From Sphaerisporangium fuscum (GTDB lineage: Bacteria > Actinomycetota > Actinomycetes > Streptosporangiales > Streptosporangiaceae): DNA of 64,000 nt. Shown piece by piece: positions 39,837 through 48,605 of the stretch (position 1 is its first letter; each line of letters opens with the position of its first letter). The notes beneath the pieces are model-generated. The model saw only the letters and a program-made list of their open reading frames with translations, did no database searches and had not been told where the DNA came from. The position numbers and the translations under genes are program-made. Where the stretch lies: contig NZ_JAHDTF010000036.1 in the NCBI RefSeq assembly GCF_018531465.1, positions 60,095 to 124,094 on the forward strand, in the 5' to 3' direction.

Positions 39837-40253
39837 CTATTTCAGCCGACTCGCAATCGGTGACCAGGCCCAGATCAGCACCGCGACGACGAGCCCGAAA
39901 AGGGTCAGCCCGGTCGGGACGTGCGCGCCCAGCACCTCGGAGGTGAAGTGCTGCCCGAGCCCGACGAGGAAAAGGCCGAGGCTCGCGACGGCGGGCCAGC
40001 CCGCGCCGCGTCCCGGCCGCCACACCAGCACCGCCGCGACGATCTGGAACAGCGCGATCAGGTGGACGACCATTCCCACCATGACGTGGGTCTCGGCGAG
40101 GGCCTCGCCTCCCTTGACCCCCTGTCCCGCAAAGGACGCGGCGACGACGAGTCCCACGGCCTGCGCGCTGACCAGGACCCGCAGGGTCCACAGCGGGCCT
40201 GGCGAGACCTGCCGACGTGGCTGGCTGGCATGTGAAGCGATGACTTCCCGCAT
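39837..40253 (-). CDS. Four-helix membrane protein, unknown
   Basis: 138 residues from an ATG with AAGGAGGGG 6 nt upstream (MREVIASHASQ). Four membrane helices (about 28-50, 62-84, 94-112, 116-134). Features are ETHVMVGMVVHLIALFQIVAAVLVWRPGRG and GQHFTSEVLGAHVPTGLTLFGLVVAVLIWAW, with histidines inside helices that could bind heme or metal. A shorter relative is encoded at 58496. It is divergent from an HTH regulator that may control it. Confidence 0.75.
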   Translation of the reverse strand: MREVIASHASQPRRQVSPGPLWTLRVLVSAQAVGLVVAASFAGQGVKGGEALAETHVMVGMVVHLIALFQIVAAVLVWRPGRGAGWPAVASLGLFLVGLGQHFTSEVLGAHVPTGLTLFGLVVAVLIWAWSPIASRLK

Positions 40254-40387
40254 CGGAATCCCCTCCTTGTCCGGCGACGGCACAGATCATGGCTCCCGGA
40301 CGGCCGGCCGGTCGTCAGCCCACCGGCGGATCACCGGTCCCCCTGGGGATGGACCGAGACGCCCCTAACCCGACAATTTCACGAGTC

Positions 40388-40416
40388 TTGACAACTAATT
40401 CTGTCGGTGTCATCGT
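40388..40416 (+). promoter_or_regulatory. Promoter of the HTH regulator gene, leaderless-like
   Basis: TTGACA (40388-40393) and CATCGT (40411-40416) are spaced by 17 bp. The ATG is only 7 nt downstream, so transcription would begin at or near the start codon. GACA and TGTC in GACAACTAATTCTGTC form an inverted repeat over the -35 region, a possible site for autoregulation. Confidence 0.5.
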
Positions 40417-40422
40417 GAATGC

Positions 40423-41031
40423 ATGTTGGATGTAGCGGTGATCGAGGACCCGGCGGCGGCCGAGGTCTCGCTGGACCCGATCCGGGCCCGGCTGCTGGCC
40501 GAGCTGGCCGAGCCCGCTTCGGCCACCACACTGGCCGCCAAGGTCGGCCTGCCACGGCAGAAGGTGAACTACCACCTCAAGGCGCTGGAGCGGTACGGCC
40601 TGGTCGAGCTGGTGGAGGAGCGCCGCAAGGGCAACGTCACCGAACGGGTGATGCGCGCCACCGCCGCGTCGTACGTCATCTCACCCGTCGCCCTGGCCGA
40701 GGTGCAACCCGATCCGTCCCGCTCACCCGACCAGTTGTCGGCCCGCTGGCTGCTCGCCGTGGCCGCCCGGCTCGTACGCGACGTGGGCGCCCTGATCACC
40801 GGAGCCGCCAAGGCCCGCAAGCGGGTCGCGACCTTCGCCATCGACGGCGAGATCCGGTTCGCCTCGGCCGCCGACCGCGCGGCCTTCGCCGAGGAGCTCG
40901 CCAACGCCGTCACGGCCCTGGTCGGCAAGTATCACGACGAGAAGGCCGAAGGCGGGCGTGACCATCGCATCGTCGTCGCCGTCCACCCCAGCGTGAAGCC
41001 CGACGCGCCCGCGGGGGGCGCGGAGGCCTGA
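40423..41031 (+). CDS. ArsR-like winged-helix transcriptional regulator
   Basis: 202 residues. The N-terminal winged helix (15-90) contains LDPIRARLLAELAEPASATTLAAKVGLPRQKVNYHLKALERYGLVELVEERRKGNVTERVMRAT. A helical C-terminal effector domain follows (VALAEVQPDPSRSPDQLSARWLLAVAARLV). The type occurs widely in actinobacteria next to small membrane or START-like proteins. It lies divergent to the four-helix membrane protein gene, and the inverted repeat in the shared region is the likely operator. A perfect terminator hairpin follows. Confidence 0.88.
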   Translation: MLDVAVIEDPAAAEVSLDPIRARLLAELAEPASATTLAAKVGLPRQKVNYHLKALERYGLVELVEERRKGNVTERVMRATAASYVISPVALAEVQPDPSRSPDQLSARWLLAVAARLVRDVGALITGAAKARKRVATFAIDGEIRFASAADRAAFAEELANAVTALVGKYHDEKAEGGRDHRIVVAVHPSVKPDAPAGGAEA

Positions 41032-41044
41032 CGAGGGCGCGGCC

Positions 41045-41074
41045 CCGGCCGTCCGGCAGCGCCCGGACGGCCGG
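41045..41074. terminator. Terminator between HTH and IMPase genes
   Basis: CCGGCCGTCCGG (41045-41056) pairs with CCGGACGGCCGG (41063-41074), a 12-bp perfect stem between converging genes. Confidence 0.8.
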
Positions 41075-41136
41075 CGTCGTTCAGGACGTCCCTCGGGGCG
41101 TGTCCGCGTGGGGACGCGCCCTCAGACCGCCGATCT

Positions 41137-41937
41137 TCACCGGCGCGTCGCCTCGCCGACGAGCGCCATGATGTCGTCCATGACACCGGGGGCGGCGGCT
41201 ATGGTCGCCTGCGATCCAGTGGTGTGCGGCGTGCCGTCGGCGTCGGCGACGAGGGCACCGGCCTCCCGTGCGATCACCACCCCGGCGGCGGTGTCCCAGG
41301 GCTTGTTGGCGAGCATGACGCAGGCGTCGATCTTCCCTTCGGCCACCCAGACCAGGTCGATGGCCGCGGAACCGAACATGCGCACCCGCTGCGCCCGCGC
41401 GGCGAGCAGGCCGGTGATGGCCAGGCGGTCGCGGTTCTTCTCCCCGGCGCCGTCGCCCACGGCGTAGTCGCCGATGGCCACGACCGCGTCCTCCAGGGCG
41501 CCGGCACCGCTGCACTTGATCGGCTCGTCGTTCAGCGTGGCCCCGTGGCCCTCGGCCGCCGCGTAGAGCGAGCCGAGGAACGGCAGGTCGATGACGCCGA
41601 GGACGGGGACCTCGCCGCGTACCAGGCCGAGCGACACCCCGCACAGCGGCATGCCGTGGAGGAAGTTCACCGTGCCGTCCACGGGGTCGAGCACCCACTG
41701 CAGGCCGTCGCGGCCCTGCCGGCTCGTGCCCTCCTCCTCACCGAGGAAGCCGACGGCCGGGGTCTCCCGGTCCAGGTGATCGCGAACCGCCCGTTCGACC
41801 GCGTAGTCGACTTCGGTGGCCATGTCGCGGTCGCCCTTGGCGGTGACGACGCCGGGCAGGCGTGTGGTGATCAGTTCGCGGGCGACGGCGACGGCCTGCA
41901 ACGCGATGGGCAGAAGTGCTCGGGAGTCGTCGGTCAT
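41137..41937 (-). CDS. Inositol monophosphatase-family phosphatase
   Basis: 266 residues from ATG (MTDDSRALL); a GTG 15 nt upstream is possible. Metal- and substrate-binding motifs are present: VGFLGEEEG, WVLDPVDGTVNFLHGMPLCGVSLGL and KPWDTAAGVVIAREAGALV. VDGTVN replaces the more usual IDGTTN. Family members hydrolyse inositol phosphate, histidinol phosphate, fructose bisphosphate or PAP; this one is not distinguishable. Confidence 0.9.
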   Translation of the reverse strand: MTDDSRALLPIALQAVAVARELITTRLPGVVTAKGDRDMATEVDYAVERAVRDHLDRETPAVGFLGEEEGTSRQGRDGLQWVLDPVDGTVNFLHGMPLCGVSLGLVRGEVPVLGVIDLPFLGSLYAAAEGHGATLNDEPIKCSGAGALEDAVVAIGDYAVGDGAGEKNRDRLAITGLLAARAQRVRMFGSAAIDLVWVAEGKIDACVMLANKPWDTAAGVVIAREAGALVADADGTPHTTGSQATIAAAPGVMDDIMALVGEATRR

Positions 41938-42066
41938 GCTGGTCTGCTTCACTCCCGGGGGCGGCGAGGACCTGGACCAGTGCCCGTTTGATCCTCTTTG
42001 GGGCGGTTGTCGGGTATCCCATCGTAGAGTTCTCCCGGCAAGGCCGACCTCGCACCGCGCGGCCCG

Positions 42067-42618
42067 TCAGTCCACCACGCCCTCGTCCCAGGCGCGGGCG
42101 AGGATCTCCTGTACGGTCTCGGCGGGGGTCTGGCCTGAGGTGTCGAGCCACAGCCCGATGCGGGGCGTCCCCTCGCGCATCCCCTGATCGAGCTGTTCGA
42201 CGGTCCAGTCCCGGTAGCCGGTCTTCGACCGCCCGAGATCGCGCCCGGCGACCGTCGCGGCGTCCGGCGCGAGAACGACCACGATCAGGGGCCTGCTGCG
42301 GACAAAGGAGACGAACGTCTTCAGCTCAGGACCGATGACGACGTCCTGCACCACAGCCGTGAAACCGGCCTCGAAGTAGGCGTCGGCCGTCGAGGCGGCC
42401 AGCTTGTAGCGCAGGCGCAACTGCCGGAGCGCCTCGTCCTCCAGCTCCGGCGTCATGCCCACGCCACCGTTCACGATCATGCGGCGGAACAGGTCGCCCC
42501 GGACGTGGACCGAGCGCCGCAGCCGCTCGGCGAGCGCCTGGGCGACCGTGGACTTCCCCGCGGCGGAGATGCCCGTGATCAGCACCACGGCTTTCGGGCG
42601 GTCGGCGAACTCGTGCAT
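42067..42618 (-). CDS. P-loop phosphotransferase/AAA-type small kinase
   Basis: 183 residues. Walker A GISAAGKST is at residues 16-24, followed by ALAERLRRSVHVRGDLFRRMIV, as in zeta-toxin/chloramphenicol phosphotransferase-like and shikimate-kinase-like folds. A VVVLAPDAATVAGRDLGRSKTGYRDWT lid region follows. Such proteins phosphorylate a small molecule; no partner antitoxin is present, so a toxin role is unlikely. It lies in the same direction as, and downstream of, the CadD-like gene, with no overlap. Confidence 0.75.
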   Translation of the reverse strand: MHEFADRPKAVVLITGISAAGKSTVAQALAERLRRSVHVRGDLFRRMIVNGGVGMTPELEDEALRQLRLRYKLAASTADAYFEAGFTAVVQDVVIGPELKTFVSFVRSRPLIVVVLAPDAATVAGRDLGRSKTGYRDWTVEQLDQGMREGTPRIGLWLDTSGQTPAETVQEILARAWDEGVVD

Positions 42619-42652
42619 GAAGGGATCATCTCGCGACCGACGGCACCGGTCG

Positions 42653-43267
42653 TCAGAGTTGGACGATCTTGGCGATGACGCCGGACTCGACGACGATGAG
42701 CGCGCCGATCACCATGAAGACCACGGGCACGATCCACCGGCCGTACCGTTCGACGATCTCGATGACCCTCTTGTGGGAACCCAGCCAGGACGCCGCGAGA
42801 CACCACAGCGCCACCCCGAGGGCGAACACGGCGACGGTCACGGCCGTGGCCCCGGGGCCGATCGAGCGGAAGACCGGCGTGTAGACGGAGATGTTGTCCG
42901 CGCCGTTGGCGACCGTGATCCCGGCGACCGCGAGCACGCCGGAGGCGACGGCCGGCGAGGAATCCTCATCACCCCGGCCGCGGGCCCTGACGGCCGAGAC
43001 CAGGCCGCGCACCCCGAGCGCGAACGGGATCAGCCCCAGCAGGCCGATCCAGTCGTCGGGCACGACGGTCAGGCCGAGGGCCGCCACCACCGACACCGCC
43101 ACCAGCGCGGCGATCCCCGCGTACTGACCGGCCCAGACCTGCCACGCCTTCGGCTCCCCGGTGGCGCGTCCCGACAGGAAGAGCACGGTGAGCACGATCA
43201 TGTCGTCGACGTTCGTGCCGGCGAACATGCCCGCCGCCGCCGCGACGGTTCCCGCGATCCCGTCCAT
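42653..43267 (-). CDS. CadD-family cadmium/cation transporter
   Basis: 204 residues with six membrane helices. The N-terminal AGMFAGTNVDDMIVLTVLFL, with paired acidic residues within the first helix, and VLAVAGITVANGADNISVYTPVFRSIG are the CadD/LysE-like repeat motifs. The family confers cadmium resistance or exports cations or quaternary amines. The AraC gene lies immediately upstream and the kinase gene downstream. Confidence 0.88.
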   Translation of the reverse strand: MDGIAGTVAAAAGMFAGTNVDDMIVLTVLFLSGRATGEPKAWQVWAGQYAGIAALVAVSVVAALGLTVVPDDWIGLLGLIPFALGVRGLVSAVRARGRGDEDSSPAVASGVLAVAGITVANGADNISVYTPVFRSIGPGATAVTVAVFALGVALWCLAASWLGSHKRVIEIVERYGRWIVPVVFMVIGALIVVESGVIAKIVQL

Positions 43268-43278
43268 ATCCGCCGAAC

Positions 43279-44100
43279 CTACCGATCGCGCGGGGAGGCG
43301 TCAGCCGGACGACCGGCGGCGAGCAGCCGGCGGAGCGCGGCGGGGGTGTGTCCCAGATGGTCGCGAACGGTACGGGTCAGGTGGGCCTGGTCGGCGAAAC
43401 CGAGGTCGGCGGCCAGGACGGCGAGGGCGGATTCGCCGTCCTCTAGCCGCTGCATCACCCGTCCGACCCGCACCCGGTTGCGGTAGCGGGTCAGCGACAC
43501 GCCCATCTCCTGGCTGAAGACGCGGCTCAGCCGGTAGGGCGAGACGTCGAGCAGCCGGGCCAGCGAGAAGAGCGCCGCCGCCTCCGGGTGATCCACCTGG
43601 ACGGCCTCACGCGCCGCCGCGACGAGCGCCCGGTCGGCGGGCCGAGGACGTCCGGCCGTCCGTCCGGTGGCCAGGACGAGGAGCCCCAGCAGTTCCTCGC
43701 TGAGCGCGTAGTCGACGTCGCCGCCGCGGGCCGCCATCAGCAGCCGCCGATGGGCCAGGTCGACGCGCGCGTCGACGTAGATCGTCACCCCGCCCGCCGG
43801 GCCTTCGCAGAGCCCGGGCGCCAGGCTCAGCGAGGTGCAGACGTCGCCGCCCGCGGGATGCGCGAACCGTTCCTCCTCGCCCGGCGACCCCAGATAGGCC
43901 ACCGTCGGATCGAGGTCGGCGGCCACGCCGTCGGCCCACCGCCGGAACCTGCCGCGTCGCACCAGCACCAGGCGGTGGTCGGCTCGCAGGTCGGGCGCGG
44001 ACCACGGGGCGCGCTCACCAGCGCAGGTCACCGCGGACACGGTGAACTCGGGCCGGACGGCGAGGGGCACGGCGGACAACACGCCGCGGACACTACCCAC
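43279..44100 (-). CDS. AraC-family transcriptional regulator
   Basis: 273 residues if the first good GTG is used; start not certain. The N-terminal part (to about 150) is a cupin-like ligand domain. The C-terminal 100 residues hold the two helix-turn-helix units, LFSLARLLDVSPYRLSRVFSQEMGVSLTRYRNRVRV and ALAVLAADLGFADQAHLTRTVRDHLGHTPAALRRLL. The gene ends 11 nt before CadD, so it probably controls the CadD gene in the same transcription unit. Confidence 0.88.
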   Translation of the reverse strand: MGSVRGVLSAVPLAVRPEFTVSAVTCAGERAPWSAPDLRADHRLVLVRRGRFRRWADGVAADLDPTVAYLGSPGEEERFAHPAGGDVCTSLSLAPGLCEGPAGGVTIYVDARVDLAHRRLLMAARGGDVDYALSEELLGLLVLATGRTAGRPRPADRALVAAAREAVQVDHPEAAALFSLARLLDVSPYRLSRVFSQEMGVSLTRYRNRVRVGRVMQRLEDGESALAVLAADLGFADQAHLTRTVRDHLGHTPAALRRLLAAGRPADASPRDR

Positions 44101-44204
44101 CGGGTACGACAGAACCGCGCGGGCCGGGTGCCGCAAGGATCTTCAAGACCCATCGCGCCCGCGGCGGGATGCTGGCGGCAAGCCACGACATTAAGGAGTC
44201 ACCA

Positions 44205-44561
44205 ATGGCCGCCCTCGCGGAACCGACCGCTTTCATCATCGACTGCGCCGCCCCCAAGGCGCTGGCCGAGTTCTACCAGAAGGTCACCGGCTGGGAGATC
44301 ACCCACAGCGACGAGGACTACGCCTACCTCGGCGAAGGCCCCATCCAGCTCGCCTTCCAGCGGGTCGACGGCTACCGGGGTCCGGGCTGGCCCGACGCGG
44401 CCAAGCACGCCCACATCGACTTCAAGGTCGCCGACGTGGAGACGGCGACGAAGGAGTTGCTGGCCCTGGGGGCGACCAGGCCGGAATTCCAGCCCGGCGA
44501 AGGGCAGTGGACGGTCTTCGCCGACCCCGAAGGGCACCTGTTCTGCCTCTCGGCCGGCTGA
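44205..44561 (+). CDS. VOC (glyoxalase/bleomycin-resistance) fold protein, 118 aa
   Basis: AAGGAG at 8-nt spacing selects the ATG (MAALAEPTAFIID). A single pair of beta-alpha-beta-beta-beta modules, with IIDCAAPKALAEFYQKVTGWE, AHIDFKVADVETATKELLALG and a FADPEGHLFCLS end, is typical of VOC proteins of the glyoxalase-like group. The glutamate and His metal ligands of true glyoxalases are only partly present (H at AKHAHIDF, E at DPEGHLFCL). Substrate unknown. The stop abuts the DUF72 gene, converging. Confidence 0.88.
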   Translation: MAALAEPTAFIIDCAAPKALAEFYQKVTGWEITHSDEDYAYLGEGPIQLAFQRVDGYRGPGWPDAAKHAHIDFKVADVETATKELLALGATRPEFQPGEGQWTVFADPEGHLFCLSAG

Positions 44562-45413
44562 TCAGAAGAGGGTCAGCGGCTCGACCGGGACGGGCTCGGG
44601 CAGCGGCTCGACCTCGGGCACGCGCGCCCGTACCTCGTCGTGGAAGCGACGGGCGAGCATCGGCGCGTCGGCGTTGTCGGGGGTGTGGACGAACACGGTC
44701 GGCGAGCGGCCTTCGCGCAGCCACTCGGCGACCGTGCCGACCCAGTGCCGCCACCCCTCGACCGTGCGCTCGGTGTCGTCCCGGCCCAGGTAGCGAACGA
44801 TCGGACGGTCGGTGAGCGCCGCCGACCGGCGCGGCACGCGCGGCTTCTTCGCCCACGCGTCGCGCTCGGCGTCGCTGGTCGGCGGGCTCTGGAAGAACGC
44901 GGTGGTGTCGAACGGCACCCACTCGGCGCCGGCGTCGGCGAGGACCCTCTCGAGAAGCCGCTCGGCTCGCCCGTCCTCGAAGAACGCGCGGTGGCGGACC
45001 TCCACGGCGTACCTGTGCGAAGGGGGGAGCCTGCGGAGAAAGGCCGCCAGGGCGCCGAGGTCGTTCGGCCCGAACGACCCGGGCAACTGGACCCACAGAG
45101 CGTGCGCCCGCGGGCCGAGCGGCTCGATCACCTCCAGGAACGACCGGAGCTCCTCGTCGGCGCCGGTGAGCCGGCGTTCGTGGGTGATCGTCTTGGGCAG
45201 CTTGACCACGAAGCGGAAACCGGGCCCGGTCTGCCGCGCCCACGACTCCACCGTGCTCCTCGCCGGCGTCGCGTAGAACGTGGTGTTCCCCTCGACCGCG
45301 TCACACCAGCTCGCGTACGCCCGCAGCCGCTCCCCGGGAGCAAGCGACGCGGGCACGAACCGCCCCTGCCACGAAGCGTGCGTCCACATCGCACATCCCA
45401 CATGAAGCCGCAT
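44562..45413 (-). CDS. DUF72 TIM-barrel protein
   Basis: 283 residues, start MRLHVGCAMWTHASWQGRF. DUF72 features are YASWCDAVEGNTTFYATPARSTVESWARQTGPGFRFVVKLPKTITHERRL, LWVQLPGSFGP, YAVEVRHRAFF and the VFVHTPDNADAP near the end. The family folds as a TIM barrel similar to endonuclease IV/xylose isomerase and has no proven reaction. The gene is single. Confidence 0.9.
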   Translation of the reverse strand: MRLHVGCAMWTHASWQGRFVPASLAPGERLRAYASWCDAVEGNTTFYATPARSTVESWARQTGPGFRFVVKLPKTITHERRLTGADEELRSFLEVIEPLGPRAHALWVQLPGSFGPNDLGALAAFLRRLPPSHRYAVEVRHRAFFEDGRAERLLERVLADAGAEWVPFDTTAFFQSPPTSDAERDAWAKKPRVPRRSAALTDRPIVRYLGRDDTERTVEGWRHWVGTVAEWLREGRSPTVFVHTPDNADAPMLARRFHDEVRARVPEVEPLPEPVPVEPLTLF

Positions 45414-45508
45414 GCCCCTGACGCTACCGAAACCGGCGTGCGGCGCCGGCCCGGCACCGCAAGTGAACGGCCGGCGGACTGCAAGCAGGGGTACGTAGCC
45501 TCCTCGCC

Positions 45509-46111
45509 ATGAAAAAGCGATCATCCGTCCTCGCCGTCCTGGCGGCCGGAGCCGTGCTCGCCGTTCCCGTCTCGGCGTCGGCCGCGTCGGCTTCCTCGGA
45601 CTCGTCCACTTCGCGGGCCAGGACCCTGTCCTTCCGTGGGATGAATTTCCACATCCCCGCCGACTGGCGGGTGTACCGGCACGGAGACGGTCTCGTGGTG
45701 GCGACCGGAGCGTCCTGCAAGAAGCCGGAGCCCTTCGCGCCGAACTGCGAAGGGTTCTGGATCTTCGGTCCGAAGGCGTACACGAACGTGCCCGTCGGGG
45801 GCGGCTCGATCACCTACACGGGCAAGTACCAGTTCCATCCCTTCAGCGGCGTGATGCCCTGCCCGTTCAATTCCAAGCTCAGCTGGTACCCGGGCGAGAA
45901 GGCGAGCTTCCGCGGCCTGCGCCAGGTCGGCTCCGGGCACAAGGCGCAGTACACGACCTGGCCGAACAGGTGCGTGACGAACGGCAGCGGCCGTACGACG
46001 TCGAAGTGGACCCAGCGGGAATGGTTCCTGCCCACCTCCAAGATCCTCGTGGTGGACGTATGGAACACCTACGGGCTCTCGGGCGTGCTCAAGCACGCCA
46101 CCTGGAACTGA
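45509..46111 (+). CDS. Secreted hypothetical protein with paired cysteines
   Basis: 200 residues, clear signal peptide (KKRSSVLAVLAAGAVLAVPVSASA). The mature protein starts with a Ser-rich stretch, then a beta-rich domain beginning LSFRGMNFHIPADWRVYRHGDGLVVATG. Four cysteines (SCKKPEPFAPNCEG, MPCPFNS, NRCVTN) would form two disulfides outside the cell. No catalytic motif. Unknown family; the same style is seen in secreted actinobacterial proteins of unknown role. Confidence 0.8.
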   Translation: MKKRSSVLAVLAAGAVLAVPVSASAASASSDSSTSRARTLSFRGMNFHIPADWRVYRHGDGLVVATGASCKKPEPFAPNCEGFWIFGPKAYTNVPVGGGSITYTGKYQFHPFSGVMPCPFNSKLSWYPGEKASFRGLRQVGSGHKAQYTTWPNRCVTNGSGRTTSKWTQREWFLPTSKILVVDVWNTYGLSGVLKHATWN

Positions 46112-46190
46112 CGGCGGAGCCGTTCCAGTCAACGGGACGGGCCGGCGGCGGTCGCCGCCGGAACCCGCCCGGCTGTCCTAAAGTGAGTGA

Positions 46191-46835
46191 ATGTCGAGGT
46201 CGCACCGGTTGCCCCGAGGGCGGAACGCGTTGCCGCCCGAAGAGGTGGAGCGGTTGCAGCGCGAGCGCCTCTGCCGGGCGATGGCCGAGGTCATGGCGGA
46301 GAAAGGGTACGTCGCGACATCCGTCGAGGACGTCCTCAAACATGCCGGCGTTTCCCGCCTGAGCTTCTACCGGTTGTTCGACTCCAAACTCGACTGCTTC
46401 ATGGCCGCCTTCGAGGATGCGTGCGAGCTGCTCTTCGAACGGGTCACGGGGGCGATCAAGACCTCCGGCACCGGCGACGATCCGATGGAACGCTACAAGC
46501 GGGCCATAACCGTGTACCTGGAAGCGCTCGAGGCGGAGTGGCCGCACACCCGCATCTACCTGGTCGAGGTGTACGCCGCGGGCCCGCAGGCCGTCGCGCG
46601 CCGACGCGAGCTGCACGCGTTCATGGCCTCCTTCTACGCCGACGCCCTGGGCGTCACCGACGACCAGGGCCGGCTGACCTGTCGCATGCTCGTGGCCGCC
46701 ACCAGCGCTCTCGTCACGGTCCCGGTCGCGGAGAACGACCGTGAAGGCCTGCGCGCCGTGGCCCCCCAGCTGGTCGCCCATGTCCGAACCCTCTGGAACT
46801 CCGGCGCCTTCGGCGCGGGCACCGGGCCCCGGTGA
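46191..46835 (+). CDS. TetR-family transcriptional regulator
   Basis: 214 residues. The DNA-binding domain (25-75) reads MAEVMAEKGYVATSVEDVLKHAGVSRLSFYRLFDSKLDCFMAAF, standard TetR with the tyrosine-containing recognition helix. The ligand-binding part is all helical. It probably controls an operon that is not next to it, since the following gene is a kinase more than 200 bp away. Confidence 0.9.
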   Translation: MSRSHRLPRGRNALPPEEVERLQRERLCRAMAEVMAEKGYVATSVEDVLKHAGVSRLSFYRLFDSKLDCFMAAFEDACELLFERVTGAIKTSGTGDDPMERYKRAITVYLEALEAEWPHTRIYLVEVYAAGPQAVARRRELHAFMASFYADALGVTDDQGRLTCRMLVAATSALVTVPVAENDREGLRAVAPQLVAHVRTLWNSGAFGAGTGPR

Positions 46836-47054
46836 GTCGGCCGACGGCCTGTTAACCGCTCCAGAAAGACGATACTGTCTATCTGCTATCTGACCGCGAA
46901 CCTGTCAAAGGCGGGGTATGACTGGTCAACCGCTGTTGTGCGCTGACCCCCGGTATCCCGGTTCCCGCCGACTCGCCGACTCGCCGCGGAGCCGCCGCCA
47001 GGGCGCAGAGGGTGGCCGTGGACAGGACCTCGCCCATTCGACGCTGGAGGAGAT

Positions 47055-48605
47055 GTGCCCGAGTGGATGGCTCTGCTGCCCTCGGATGTACAGGCGGTGG
47101 GGCCGTACCGTCTTGAGGGCCGCCTCGGAGTCGGCGGTCAGGGCACGGTTTACGTGGGTTGCACGGCTTCGGGGCAGCGAGTGGCGATAAAGCTGCTCCA
47201 CCCGCACCTGATCATGGACATGAAAGCCCGGGCCCGCTTTCTCAGCGAGGTCGAGATCGCCAAACGGGTGGCCCTGTTCTGTACGGCGAAGGTGCTCGAC
47301 AGCGGGTTCGTGAACGAACAACCCTACATAGTCAGCGAATTCGTGGACGGGCCGTCCCTGCAGGAGTCGGTGCGCGACACGGGCCCGCGCAACGGGGCGG
47401 CTCTTGAACGGCTGGCGCTGAACACCGCGACGGCGCTGGCCGCGATCCACCAGGCGGACGTGGTCCACCGGGACTTCAAGCCGGGCAACGTCCTGCTCGG
47501 CCCGGACGGCCCAGTGGTCATCGACTTCGGGATCGCCCGGGCACTCGACCTCAGCACGTCGATCGTCACCAGCCAGGCCGTGGGCAGCCCCGGGTACATG
47601 GCGCCCGAGCAGATCGCGGGTGACGAGCTCGGGCCTCCCGCCGACCTGTTCGCCTGGGGGGCGACCATGGTCTACGCCGCCACCGGGAAGAGGGCCTTCA
47701 GCGGCGAAACGATACCCGCGGTCATCCGGTCGATCCTCCACGACCAGCCGAACCTGCACGGGCTGGACGGGCGGCTCGGCGTCATCGTCCGCGCCTGCCT
47801 GGAGAAGGACCCGGCCCTGCGGCCCACCGCCGCCGAGGTCGTCGATCGCTTACGCGGCCTCCCCGGTCCGGCCTGGCATACCGGCGGCGAGCCCGGCGAC
47901 GGGGCCGATCGGGGAGATGGAGAAGGCCGGGCGCCGGCCGAGAAGGGCAGGCTCCGGCACGTCGTCCTGGTCGGCGCCGTGGCCCTGGCCCTGATCGCGG
48001 CCCTGGGCATCGCCTACTTCGCCCTCCCCTCCGGTCCGGGAGAGGAGCACTTCGACGCATCAGGGGTCCCCGGTTCCAGCCCGCCTCCCGGCGGCGCCTC
48101 CGCATCGTCCAGCCCGCCGTACGGCGGCACCTCGGCATCGTCCAGCCCCACCGGCGTGAAGGCGAGCCGGACCGAGTCACCGTCCGCCCGGCCGGGGAAG
48201 GATCCGACGGCCGGCACGGAACGGCACAACCCGCGTCCCTCGGAACATGCGCCGAACCCGACGACCACGAAGCCGTCGGCGACCAGGAAGCCGCCCTCGC
48301 CCACGAACGTAGAGAAATCGCCCTCGGACAGAGGGACGCCACCGCCGTCCGACGAACAACAGCAGCCACGACCGAGTGGACCGAAGCAGTCTCATTCAGG
48401 CCCGAAGGTGCTCGGGACCGTGTCCTTGAGCGACGTGAACCGCTACTGCCAGGACCGGGGATACGCCGGCAGCGCGGGCGGCCCGGGCAACTACTGGTGT
48501 TTCGGCCCCGGCGGGGAGCCGGTCAGCATGACAAGCGTCTGCCAGTGGGCTTACCCCGACTACCCGAATGTCCGGGCGGAAGGCACCACCTGTAAGTCGT
48601 CCTGA
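47055..48605 (+). CDS. Membrane Ser/Thr protein kinase with Cys-containing external domain
   Basis: 516 residues from GTG with GGAGG 4 nt upstream. The kinase domain (15-270) has GRLGVGGQGTVYVG, K46, HRDFKPGN (138-145) and DFG (157-159). A charged linker and one membrane helix (about 305-328) follow. The external tail is about 115 residues of Ser/Pro/Thr. The last 55 residues have four cysteines (RYCQDRGY, NYWCFGPG, SVCQW, TTCKSS), forming a small sensor module unlike PASTA. The next gene encodes a secreted M23 peptidase, making a wall signal plausible but not proven. Confidence 0.9.
   Translation: MPEWMALLPSDVQAVGPYRLEGRLGVGGQGTVYVGCTASGQRVAIKLLHPHLIMDMKARARFLSEVEIAKRVALFCTAKVLDSGFVNEQPYIVSEFVDGPSLQESVRDTGPRNGAALERLALNTATALAAIHQADVVHRDFKPGNVLLGPDGPVVIDFGIARALDLSTSIVTSQAVGSPGYMAPEQIAGDELGPPADLFAWGATMVYAATGKRAFSGETIPAVIRSILHDQPNLHGLDGRLGVIVRACLEKDPALRPTAAEVVDRLRGLPGPAWHTGGEPGDGADRGDGEGRAPAEKGRLRHVVLVGAVALALIAALGIAYFALPSGPGEEHFDASGVPGSSPPPGGASASSSPPYGGTSASSSPTGVKASRTESPSARPGKDPTAGTERHNPRPSEHAPNPTTTKPSATRKPPSPTNVEKSPSDRGTPPPSDEQQQPRPSGPKQSHSGPKVLGTVSLSDVNRYCQDRGYAGSAGGPGNYWCFGPGGEPVSMTSVCQWAYPDYPNVRAEGTTCKSS

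Noticed and set aside
42067..42618. Zeta-toxin of a toxin-antitoxin pair
   Set aside because: The P-loop fold is similar, but no small antitoxin gene lies beside it and the neighbours are a CadD transporter and an IMPase.
46836..47054. Small gene overlapping the start of the Ser/Thr kinase
   Set aside because: The frame has poor codon usage and the kinase start with GGAGG explains the region better.
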